The notes beneath the pieces are model-generated. The model saw nothing but the letters and a program-made list of their open reading frames with translations. It was not told where the DNA came from and did no database searches. From assembly GCA_027625915.1 (NCBI GenBank), contig JANTQA010000033.1, forward strand, positions 6,014,001 to 6,078,000: a stretch of DNA of 64,000 nucleotides. The letters run 5' to 3'. This document shows, in pieces, positions 47,814-58,500 of this stretch. Position numbers and translations under genes: made by a program. Each line of letters opens with the position of its first letter. Positions within the stretch are counted from its first letter, which is position 1. The stretch comes from Anaeramoeba flamelloides. Lineage: Eukaryota > Metamonada > Anaeramoebidae.

Positions 47814-48208
47814 TTTTACAAAAGCAACTTAATTTAAAAAAAATGAAAAAAAAATTTTGATTTTTATTGATTTAACTTCAGAGTGTGAGTTCTGAGAGAA
47901 ATTCTTTATATTTTTAAAGACAGTTTCAGTATTTTATTTTCTTTAATTCACTTCTAAGAAAGAATTTTAATTCCTAATCAAAATATTCGTTTTTGAATAA
48001 AAAATCATCGAATTATTTGTTTATCATTCTGATTGTTATCAGATCTTTGATAATACGTATTTATCCCAAATTAAGAACTATAATTCTGGAAATTGCAAAG
48101 TTGTTTATTTGTTGGTCTAACCAATCTAAATAAATCTTTATATTCCAAGTTATCAATAAAGTATAGATCAAAAATATTTGAATTTGAAAAAATGGACAAA
48201 TTTTCAAA
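47814..48208. other. RPB7 upstream region
   Basis: AT-rich non-coding DNA between the RPB7 start and a MITE; the RPB7 promoter should lie here. No distinct motif was seen. Confidence 0.4.
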
Positions 48209-48575
48209 TACAGTCAGCTGCACTTTTAAGACACAAACTTTGAACGAAATTTAAGGCCCAAAAAAAATCTCAAATTAAGTTATAAAATTTAAATTCTAGT
48301 AAAAATAATTTGTGTAAAAAAAAAAATTCCAAATAATGTGCTCTACTGTTATTTGAATAACAAATGGGAAAAATTTTCAGTTCTTTTTCAATTTCCATAT
48401 TCAAATAATGTTTTTAATTACAACTTACTACTTTGAAAACTGAATTTATAAAAAAAATAATCTGGAAAATTAAGTGAAAATATTATCCAATTTCATCTTA
48501 TACACTAGTAATTTGATTTTTTTTGAAAAGTAAATTTCTTTGAAAGTGTGGGTCTTAAAAGTGGAGCCGACTGTA
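48209..48575. mobile_element. Tc1/mariner-type MITE, copy e (enlarged)
   Basis: Starts TACAGTCAGCTGCACTTTTA and ends TAAAAGTGGAGCCGACTGTA, the best-preserved TA-bounded ends of the family. It is 367 bases long instead of about 200 because roughly 170 bases after the TGTGCTCTACTG block (about 48345-48530) interrupt the palindrome. That extra part is unrelated AT-rich sequence. Confidence 0.75.
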
Positions 48576-49144
48576 TAAAAAATTGTTACCATGACAATTT
48601 AACCTTTTTTGATTTAATGGTTTGTTTTTATTTTATTAATTTATCTGTTTATTCATTTTTCAGTTCATTTCCTCATTTTAAACAAATGTGTTTTATTTTT
48701 TTTCCAGAATAGTTAAATCTTTTTTGGATAATGAATTATTGATTGATTGTCCTCATTTTTCAATTTTAAATCATTTTTAACTTGTTTTCCAAATGGTACT
48801 GTGCTATTCACTAAAAATCTTGAGTTTAAAGTAAAATTAGGATGCAATATTGATCAGATATTTTTCTTGACTGATATATTCATAATAAAAGGAAAAAACT
48901 TGTTTAACTTTTTCGATTTTTCAATAATAAATCAATTTGATCCATAATTTTTCGAATTACATTATAAATAATAAGATCTTTTTGAAACCATAACAATGAG
49001 TATTTAGTTAATTAGGATTTTTTGTTCATTTCTTTGGTTTTGGATCTAGAAATATGTTTATACGAACGATTGAAATCAATCAAACAGTAAACCAAAAAAA
49101 ATATACCCGTGAGGGTGTGCTTTTGAAACAAATATTTTCTTTTA

Positions 49145-50040
49145 GAAGAACAAACACGAAAGATCACCATTCCAAATAAATTTTTTGAAATCAAGAATAA
49201 AAAAAAAAAAATCTATAAAAGCCTATTTTCGAAGATTGTATTTTTTTATCTTCTTAGTTTGTATGAATATAAACTATTTTTTTCCTTGAATTTCTCGCCC
49301 CATTACTATTTATTATTATTTTAAAAAACCTTTTGTGACAAATTTGCTTTCAAAATTCTTTTTTAAAATATTTTTATCAAACAAGGTCAAAACAAGGAAT
49401 ACTATTTCAAAAATTAAAATAAAGGGGTTGAATTCTTGAAATCAAAAAACAGTTACAAAAGATTCAAATCAAAATAATTGAAAAAATCAATAACAAATTT
49501 CAATCAGATTCAGAATTATTTTTGAGTTCTCATTTTAATGGAAAATAAATAATTATAAAATCAAAAGAATTTGTCCAATAAAAACTTGTTCTCAAGAAGA
49601 ATTAAAAAAATCTCTGATTTTCTGAACTAAAACTAGAATTAGATGACATAAATGAAAATAGGTTTTTTAAATTCATTTTGGAAATTCTTTCAAAATCAAC
49701 AGTAATTTGTTTTTCAAAAATTTTCCAAACAATGGTTCTTTTCATAATGAATTAAAAATAAAATTAAGAAAAGAATAAGTAATTGTGTAAAATGTTATAG
49801 ATAAGATCAAGTGATAAATGATTTTTATTTATTTTTTTTTGATCAATTTTTTCATTTTTTTGATTTGCGTTTTTTTATTGGTATGAAAATATCTTATACT
49901 AGGATATATCCCACTCTAGTATTTATGAAAATGCCAATGTATTTTGCTAAAGAAATGGTTTGAAGAATTCAGTTACACATAAATGGTTGCACTCAAAAAA
50001 TGAAAAATGTACTTACCCCCTTAATTACGAAAATTTTCAA
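49145..50040 (+). repeat. Dispersed repeat E, copy 2, with coding-like debris upstream
   Basis: Direct match to 2715-3625. Homology begins near AAAGATCACCATTCC (copy 1: AAAGATCACATTAC) and runs through TTTTCGAAGAT, CCATTACTATTTATTAT and GGGGTTGAATT to GCACTCAAAA. The 400 bases before it (about 48710-49180) contain high-complexity plus-strand open stretches in more than one frame that look like remains of a coding region. I do not recognise the protein and cannot say whether it belongs to the repeat. Confidence 0.55.
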
Positions 50041-50252
50041 CTATTTGCATGAAATATATAAATTTTACTGAAAATAACCAGATGTTTACTTTCAAAATTT
50101 GATACCAACTTAGGTTTACTATTGGGTAGTAGATTGGATGTTGCCTTGATACAAGAAGAAAAAAAAGTATGGATTTTATTTTGAAAAAAGATTATAGCCG
50201 TTGTTTGTTCATTATTTTGATCACTGTCTCGGATATTTTTTATTTGTTTCAT
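50037..50252 (-). CDS. Very weak candidate small gene (71 aa)
   Basis: An ATG-initiated frame starts MKQIKNIRDSDQNNEQTTAI and ends FHANS. Its sequence is of higher complexity than nearby non-coding DNA and it diverges from the BTB gene. No domain, no support from splice sites, and its 3' end touches repeat E. It may equally be repeat debris. Confidence 0.18.
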   Translation of the reverse strand: MKQIKNIRDSDQNNEQTTAIIFFQNKIHTFFSSCIKATSNLLPNSKPKLVSNFESKHLVIFSKIYIFHANS

Positions 50253-50797
50253 CAAACAATTTAACGAGACTTTAAAAAAAGAACATTTCGAAAAGGATCA
50301 TAACACCACCTTTAAGCTGATTGATTTTTCTGTTAAGGTGTTTTTCATTTGAATAAAAAAGAATTTATTTCACCAACAGTTATGACGACAAAAAAGTCTG
50401 GTTCTTGTCTTAAGAAACAGTTCTTTTTTGTGAAAACTTTTTTTTATTTCAAAAATACAATCAGTTTTCGAAATAAGGGTTATTGGTAGTTCTGTTAAAT
50501 TATAAAAGCTCTTAACCTTTTTCAACTTTTTCTCATAAATAGTTTATTTATGATTCACTATCATCTCTGAAAATTTACTCGAATTAAATTTATTCTAGAT
50601 TGCGAAAGTTCACAATAAGAATAATCACAAAACTTTTTTTCTCATTTAATTTTTTCACAATTGATTTTTCTCCTCTTAAAGTTTGTGGGGAAACTAAACG
50701 GGGATTTTATCAAAATTTAACCGTTAAATTTAAACTAAAAGAAAAATTGAGTCACATTTTATTTTTTTCTTCTTTTTAGTAAAAAAACTAATTTCTC

Positions 50798-51919
50798 ATG
50801 ACTTTTTACCAAGTAATAACATTCACAGCAAAGAATTATTTTGAGGAGGAAGCAAACTCGGTTCAAAAAATAGCGTACTACAAAACTTATGAAGAAGCCG
50901 AGAGGTTTGCAATTGAACAATTTTATAAGGATTGGCAGGAAACCTTGGATGGCTATATGGAGACCAAAATGTGGGATTATTATTTGATCGGCGATCTTGC
51001 GAGGCAATTAAACGAATGGGAAACAGTCAATTCAGATGACGAACCATTCAAACCTGTTTTCATTAAATACGAACCTTCTTCCGAGTCTGAATTTCCTGTG
51101 ATCACCAATTGTGCCTTTGACGAGTTTGATTTTGTTTACAAATTATATGATTATCTCTGGTATAGGACCTATGGGCTGCCAAATTTGTTGCAAGACCTGA
51201 AAAAGTTACAGACGGACGAATCTTCAATGGACTGTACACTCCTTGGCGTCAAATGCCATTCAGCATTAGTGAAGACAAGGACAAAGCAATCCACAATTGA
51301 AGAATTGGAAAAGAAACTTGAGGAATTCAAAGAAAAAAAGGAAATTGTCAAGCATTTCTTTGATTGGGTTTACCAAGACACAGATCCACTCAAGGCTGTC
51401 AGAGAAGAAGAGAAAAAAGAAAGTCTGAAAAGCCTTTTTGGCAAATTGGAAATAGATCTTGGCAAAAACATGGAAAACCATGGATCGTTTATTCAAGACT
51501 TGTCCTTACTTTCTCAAAACGAAGAATCAAAAGACTTTCAGGTAGAATTGAAAGAACACGAAAACAAGAATGTCTTTTTTCACCGCTTTTTGCTTCAAGC
51601 CCGTTCAAAAACCTATTTTTCGATGTTTAACACCGTTGAAACAATTCCTGAAAAGGCAACTGATTTCTCAAAAAGATCTCCAGAGTTTTGGAAACTCTTT
51701 GAAAATTATTTGTATACAGGCAAAATATATTGGTCAAAGATTTATAATCAAGAGCAAGTAATTAAAGAATTGAAAGACTGCAATAGTTTTTTCCAATTAA
51801 ACGACAACAACGGCTTCTCTGCTTATTTTAAGACAATGGATTCCCAGATACCCATCAAAAGATCAAAAGAACTAAACACTGATGGCTACCAACCACCAAA
51901 ATCACAATTCTTCTTTTAA
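50798..51919 (+). CDS. BTB/POZ-like protein (373 aa)
   Basis: A single exon with raised G+C and an ATG directly after an A/T leader; the start MTFYQVITFTAKNYFEEEAN is the first ATG. BTB domains form dimers and recruit partners such as cullin-3 ligases. The BTB-like part lies around residues 245-330: FIQDLSLLSQNEESKDFQVE, then FFHRFLLQARSKTYFSMF (the family's VHKxxLxxRSxYFxxMF signature), then FWKLFENYLYTGKI (the usual YLYTG turn). Residues 1-150 are acidic and aromatic-rich with no family I know; residues 165-190 are a charged coiled coil (STIEELEKKLEEFKEKKEI). The C terminus ends PPKSQFFF. No Kelch or ankyrin repeats follow. The domain is divergent, so BTB is a moderately firm call. Confidence 0.78.
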   Translation: MTFYQVITFTAKNYFEEEANSVQKIAYYKTYEEAERFAIEQFYKDWQETLDGYMETKMWDYYLIGDLARQLNEWETVNSDDEPFKPVFIKYEPSSESEFPVITNCAFDEFDFVYKLYDYLWYRTYGLPNLLQDLKKLQTDESSMDCTLLGVKCHSALVKTRTKQSTIEELEKKLEEFKEKKEIVKHFFDWVYQDTDPLKAVREEEKKESLKSLFGKLEIDLGKNMENHGSFIQDLSLLSQNEESKDFQVELKEHENKNVFFHRFLLQARSKTYFSMFNTVETIPEKATDFSKRSPEFWKLFENYLYTGKIYWSKIYNQEQVIKELKDCNSFFQLNDNNGFSAYFKTMDSQIPIKRSKELNTDGYQPPKSQFFF

Positions 51920-53176
51920 AAAACCAGAAAGGACATTATTATTTACCAATTTTTTAATGTAATTTGGTAATATTTGTGAGAATAGTCAAAAAAAAACAAA
52001 CTAATTAATCTGTGAATTTGTTCTTTTGATATTATTTTAATCCTTTTTTTGATAATCATGTGATTGTCAATTGCTGTTTCACCATAAAAACATAATTCAA
52101 AATTAATTGAGATCCTTAATTTTTTTTTATTTTTCAAAAAGTAATAAATTATTAATTTTAATAGTTAATACTACACTAATACATAAAATAAGAAAAAAAA
52201 AAATTAGTTTTTTATATTCTTGATTGGTTTTTTATCCTTTTTGCATTCTTTTTGTTCAATATTTGTGGTAAAAAAATAGATTCAATAGAAAGGTCTAATT
52301 TTAAATTTAATCCATTTTTCAGTTTCAGTATATCATTTTTCAAAGATCCTAGACTTTGGTGAATTCACTCAAATCAAATTGCAATTTTAGTTTTTCCAAA
52401 AAACAAATGAGGACTAATTTTTTTTATCATAAATTATTATTTTTAGTTTAAAAAAAAAAAATTCTGAAACGTGGAAAAGTGATATTTTACCCCTTTAGTA
52501 AAACTATTTCCTAAAAAATCTAAATATTTTCAATTCCAAGTCACAAATATTCTAGTTTACAATTATTTCAAAGTTTATCTTTTTGGCTACATCTTTTATA
52601 CTTTTAATCCCGGAATTGTAAAACAATAAAAAAAGACTTTAATTGACTTATTAGGTTATAAAAAATCAAAAAGTTATCAAATTTGAGATTTACTTTATAA
52701 AAATTTAGTAATATAATCGGGAATTCTTGTTAATATGTTTGATCAAGATCTCAAAGATCTTTTGTTTTTTTTTTTGCTTTAAAGCTTGCATTGATAGTAT
52801 AAGTTAGCTTGTTCATTTGCAAATAAATTTTTTTTTAAAAAAGTTAGTTCTTTTTGAACTTCTCCAAACCTTTTTTAAAAGGACAAAGTTTTTTAGATCA
52901 TAATACCTTTTCAAATTTATTTATCTTTGTCCAAGTCCATTTCTTAATTGATCATTTTTAATCCCTTTTATAGACAAATTAAAATTTCAAACTAAATATT
53001 ATTTAGATTTTCGAAATGCCGAGACCATCTTTTTCAGACAAGATCAAAAAAGGATTTTCAATATTTCATATATGATATTTTCCGTTGGGAGATATGCAAA
53101 CAGCGACTTTGAATTTTCTCAACTTTTTTTTTTCTTCACAAGTACCTTTGAAACATTAACTAAAATTTATATCTTG
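51920..53176. other. BTB gene 3' flank
   Basis: AT-rich intergenic DNA. Short open stretches exist but none has coding character. Nothing recognised. Confidence 0.5.
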
Positions 53177-53353
53177 TATTTTCCATCAGTTCCACTTTCC
53201 AGACATAAACTTTCAACAAAATTTCATGTATGTTTTTTTTTTTTTTTTTCAAATTTTTTAACTAGATTCTGAATTTTGTGCCCTATTATTTGGAATATTT
53301 TCTCTGCCTTAATTTTTGCTGAAGATTTATATATCAAAAGCGGAGTTGATGTA
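53177..53353. mobile_element. Tc1/mariner-type MITE, copy f (eroded)
   Basis: Starts near TATTTTCCATCAGTTCCACTT, followed by AGACATAAACTTTCAACAAAATTT, and ends near AAAAGCGGAGTTGATGTA. A T run has expanded in the left half, and the inner palindrome is damaged. This is the most diverged of the six copies. Confidence 0.6.
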
Positions 53354-55557
53354 AATATTATAACCCATGAAATAAAACCAATAAATAGAATTTTTTTATG
53401 ATATTCAATTTATACTTCACCTAAGAAAAAAGTAGGCACTAATGGGGAAAAGTAATATATTTTAAATCTGTTTCTTTATAAAAATTGAAACCAAGTTAAT
53501 TTAATAATATTTCCCATGGTTTGGGCTTTTTGAATTCTTTTCTAGTTAATATATTTTTTTTAATAATAATCACACAATTGGACAAATTATTTAATTTCAA
53601 CAATATGGTCAAAAAATTGAATGATTAGGTTATTTTCAAAAAAAAGATTTTTTTCTCAAAATTATCATTTTTTCGAGATTATTATTATTTTAAAAATTAG
53701 ATTCTCCATTTTTTTACAATCGGTAATGTGTATATTTTTTCAAAATATTTGATATTCAATTGATTCTTACCCCCCCACGATTTCAAACACAAATAAAGAA
53801 TAAGTACTAATATTATTTTACAAAAATAATGAAAATTATTTTGTAAAACTTTTAATTGTTGAGTTATGGGTCTAAAAAACCACTTGAATTTTATTAAATA
53901 TAAATGAAATTTTTTTGATTCAAAATTTGAAAATATTGAAATAAGATTTCTTTTAATAATTATTTACCAAAGTTAACAAAAATTGATTTGTTAAATTATC
54001 TTTTGAAACTTAAATAATTATAATTCCATTGATTATTTAGATCATTAAAAATTAATTTTGGAAAGTAAAAAAAAGCCTTTTTGAACCCTTTTAATGAAAT
54101 TAATTTAATTATTGATTAAATTAACTAAGAATTTTTCTTAAATCCATTATTTGGTGTTTTTACCTTTAAATTAAATTAATGAATAGATATTATATGCAAC
54201 AACATAGAAATACATAATAAATTTCTATCTTTACAATAACTATAAAGATAATTTATGATATTTTTATTGAAAAGTTAAAAATTATTTTTCAATTTTTCTG
54301 TTCTATTTCAGATTTTTCCTTTATCTTGCTGAATAGAAAACAAGGATAACCCAATTTCTAAATTATTTATCAAAAATAAATAACATCTATTTTACCCAAA
54401 AATTAAACCTTATAAATTTTTTAAGGGGGTTTCATTAAAGAAATTATTTGTATTTTTTTTGGTAGAACCCCCCTTTGAGTTTCAACAAAAAATATTCAAC
54501 TTAATTGATATTTTTGAAAAAACAACTTTAAATCAATAAAACGGAAAAATTTAATGGATTTTTTCAAATAGTAATCCTAATATAAAAAAAAATCACAAGA
54601 TTACGAAATATTGTTTTTTAATGAACTTTGTCTATAAAAAAAACTTTTTTTTTTTTTTTTTTTTAATTATTGAAGAGTGAATATTCCATAAAATTACCCA
54701 CCCGTTTGCCCTAAACTCTAAAAAAAAAAAACAGTCTACACATAAAAAATGAATTTTTTTAAAGGTGGAGAATGAAAAAAAAGTTTCTAAAATACTTTTA
54801 TTTTAGTTCTAAATAGGTCAAATTTCTTTGTAAAATCGATTTTTTTGAATTTCAATAACCTAAATTTTTTTTCTTTTTTTTTACCTTTTTCAGTAAATTC
54901 TCTTAGGTAAACTCTTTTTCAGTTAGAGAGACCTATTTTTATCACAGAAATAAAAAATTTGATTTGAGTTTATTCAATATTCTTATCAAAATAATTATTC
55001 AATTTTTGTTTTGCTTATGCAAAAAGTCAATTTGAAAAAAAACATATTCTACATCAAAATTAATTTTCAGAATATTAGGGTTATACAATTTCTTTTAAAT
55101 TGAATGAGTTTATTATTTAAATAATCTTATTGTTAATAATTTTAATTTTCTCAAAGAAACTGAGAAATTGTTGTATTAGACATTTCAATGAAATTTTACT
55201 GAATTTTATTTTTTTGGAAAATTTATATTTTTCTTAAAGTATTTCTTTTATGATTATAAACCCTAATACAAAGTATATTTTTTCTATTATTTCTAAACAA
55301 TCAGATGCTGATTGATTCTTAAAAAAAAAGTGAATTTTTTATTGTTGCCAGAGTTGACCCTTTGAGTGAAATGGAGTTTCCGAGTAGAAAACTAATCCAA
55401 CAAAATAATTCTGTATACAATAAACTATAATTGTAATTAAAAAATTTATTAAATGATATTTGTTTTACAAATAATTACTCCGAAAAAAAAAAACAACATA
55501 AAAAACTTTTAATGCAAACCAATTCTCAAAAAAAAAAATAAACAAATGAAAAAATTG
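53354..55557. other. Intergenic downstream of the TMEM131-family gene
   Basis: AT-rich with no gene seen. A short palindromic stretch lies at 55073-55268 (TATTAGGGTT ... AACCCTAATA). Part of 53620-53720 resembles 17290-17370 (AAATTATCATTTTTT then GAGATTATTATT). Confidence 0.45.
55073..55268. repeat. 196-bp segment with inverted ends
   Basis: TATTAGGGTTATA at the left is mirrored by TATAAACCCTAATA at the right, with AT-rich sequence between. The end motif resembles that of the element at 16091-16350 but points the other way, so they are probably unrelated. No clear target-site duplication. Confidence 0.4.
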
Positions 55558-58500
55558 TTATTTTTCGTTGTTTTTATTATTATTTGATTGGTTAAATAAC
55601 CAATATTTATAATTATTCGAATTTAATGATAGCTTTGGTAATTTATTGATGTTTTCGTTATTATTATGTGCAATTTTTGAAGATTTTTTACTTTGGAAAG
55701 TTCTATTAATTGAAGAATTTTCAAATTTAAAATTTGAAGATGTATCGAATAAATGATTTGAATTATAGTTAGAAATTGAGTTCCTTGACAAAAAATAATT
55801 TTCAGGAGAGAAGGGATTATTTAATGCTCTCATTCTTTGGTTATTATTATTATTATTGCTGTTGTTATTATTGTTATTATTATTAATATTATCATTATTT
55901 TGAACATCATTTTTAACAGTATTAATTTCCACATTACTTGTATTATCATTTAAATTTTGGGAAAGTTTTGATTTTTTTTCTTTTAATTCATTTTCACGAT
56001 TTTTTTTTTTTAATTCACGGATAAAATTTTCTTTTTGATAATCTTTTTCTGAAGTAACCCTTTTTTTAAAAATATCGTTGAATTGCTTGAAAGTTGGATT
56101 TGTCAAAAATGGACTCTTTCGATCTAGTTTATTATTTGAGAAAGTTGATGAGATATTAGTAAAATCATTTATCCTCGAGACACCTTTATTTGATGGGATT
56201 TTATTTTTAAAGAAATGATGAAATATTTGCTCTTGGTTTGAATTTTCATTTTTAAAATCAAACAATTTAGTATTTTCGATTTTCCTATCAAACTTTATAT
56301 CTTTAATCTGTTTTTTAGTAGTTTTGATGATCTTCTCTTTCTCGTCATGTGAATTCTTTTTAATTTCCTGATTCTCATTATTAACAAATTGTTCTTTTTT
56401 CTGATCCTTTAAATCATTTTGTTCAGAGCCTATTGTTAAAGCTAACACTGTTGTTGCATCCACAGTAGAAGATAAATCATTAAAATCATGAATTTCGGTT
56501 CCATTTCCAGAATAAAAAATTTTTTCATTATTATTTTTTTGATTTAGATCATTAATTTCATTTTTTCTTCCCATTTTTTCATTTTGCTCTTTTTCTTTCC
56601 CACTTTCACTTCCACTTCCACTTCCACTTCCATTTCCATTTTCATATTCCTTTTCGCCCCCCCTTTCTTTTTTCTTTTTCTTTTCTTTTTCCTTTTCTTT
56701 CCCCTCCCCCTTTTGATTTTGGTTTGATTTTTTTTTTAAATTCAGATCATTTTTCTCATGATTCTTAATATTTTGAATTTCATTTTCATTTTCATTATTT
56801 TCATTTTCATTATTTGCATTTTCATTATTTCCTTTCTTATTTATTTTCTTTATTTTCTTTTTATTTTCATTAGATATTATTTTTTTGACATTTTCCTTCT
56901 TCCCTTCCTTCTCATTACTCCCTTCCCCCTCTTCCTTTACCCCCCTCCCAGTCAACTTCTTATTTTCTTTAATATTAACATTATTATTTATTTTTTTATT
57001 CGTAATATTATGTAATTGTTGTTTATTTTCCTTTGTGACTTGGCTTTCTTTTAATAAATTTTGAATTTTATTTTTTACCATTTTGCCTTCCTTTAAATTA
57101 TTCTTATTCTTATTCTTACTATTATCATTATTTTCATGAATATTTTTTTTAGTTTTATTATTTTTTAAGTTCTTGGATCTTGGATTTTTTTGTAAATTTT
57201 TTTTTGATTTATTTTTAAGATTTTTTCCATGTTTTTTTTCTTTTTTCTTTTTCTTTCTTCTTAAAATCTTATTTTTTTTCGAAGCAATGTTTTTATTTTT
57301 ATTTGATGAATTTGGTGAGGATTGTGTTATTATTTCTGCAGTTTTAGACATTTCTGTTATTGATTTTGATAATGTCGCTGTTGGTGTTCTTAATTTATTT
57401 TTCTTTATTTTTTTTGGATTTCTTTTAATTTTAATTGCATTCCATAATTTTTTTAATTTTTTTAAAAACAAATAATCTTTAAGCATTTCAAAAATGTAAT
57501 AAATGCACAAACCAATTATTATTGCTTTTAAAATTTCAAAAATTAAATATTCATTTGCAGTTAATGGTTGCTTACCTTGACATTTTTTCAATAGATCCCT
57601 TGAGATAATAAACAATAATGGGAATTTCAAAATACCATATTTTGTAGTAATTTTTAATTGCCTTTTAATTTCCGAGGAAGAAAAATCAGGAGTGAAAAAA
57701 ATCGTCAAATTGGCCTTTTCTCCAGGTTGTATAATTAAAGTTTTTTGAACAACTTTTGAATATTTTTTATTAAACTTCTGAAACAATTTACCAAATTTCA
57801 TTTGCTCATATTTTACATTAGTAATTTTGATACTAAACAAATTTTTACCTCTATTTGGGATTTTGACATCTTTAATATGTATTGGTAAATCGCCCACATT
57901 AACCATAACAAAGTTTTTCATAATAAAAAACCCTTCGATTAAATCACCATTCATTTGTTTTATTAAACCATCATTCGCATTATCATTATCATCATTCGCA
58001 TTCCCATTCCCATTATCATTCATGATTGGAACAAAATTTTCTGAATTTTTCCAATTATTATCACCATCTTGGCAAAAATATAATTGCTCCTCTGTAAATG
58101 CTGTCTTCAATGTAGTTGTTAATTCCGTTTTATTGATTTTCTTACTTAATTCTTCATTTTCAAACCATATATTGCCACTTCCACCCTTTCCAATAACTTT
58201 AAAATAATCTAATATCGTTAAATTATTTCTTAAAAATATAATTGCAGAAACAGTATCCCCACTTTTTGGTTTAAATATAATCTCCCCAAGTGGAACTTTC
58301 CTACCGGGATCAATGAATGCAACCGATTGCGATTCTTCATAAAAAGAAAAAACTTCAATAGTACTAACCTTTTTAATAGTTTGCTGTTGCTGCTGCTGCT
58401 GCTGCTGTTGCTGTTGCTGATGATTATTCTGCTGGCTGTTTTCAAATTTATTATTTAATAAAAATTTTTGATTATTATTAATTATTGATTTCCCGTTCCT

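Noticed and set aside
56758-58207. Plus-strand Phe/Ile-rich ORFs opposite the TMEM131-family gene
   Set aside because: They are reverse shadows of Lys/Asn/Glu-rich coding sequence.
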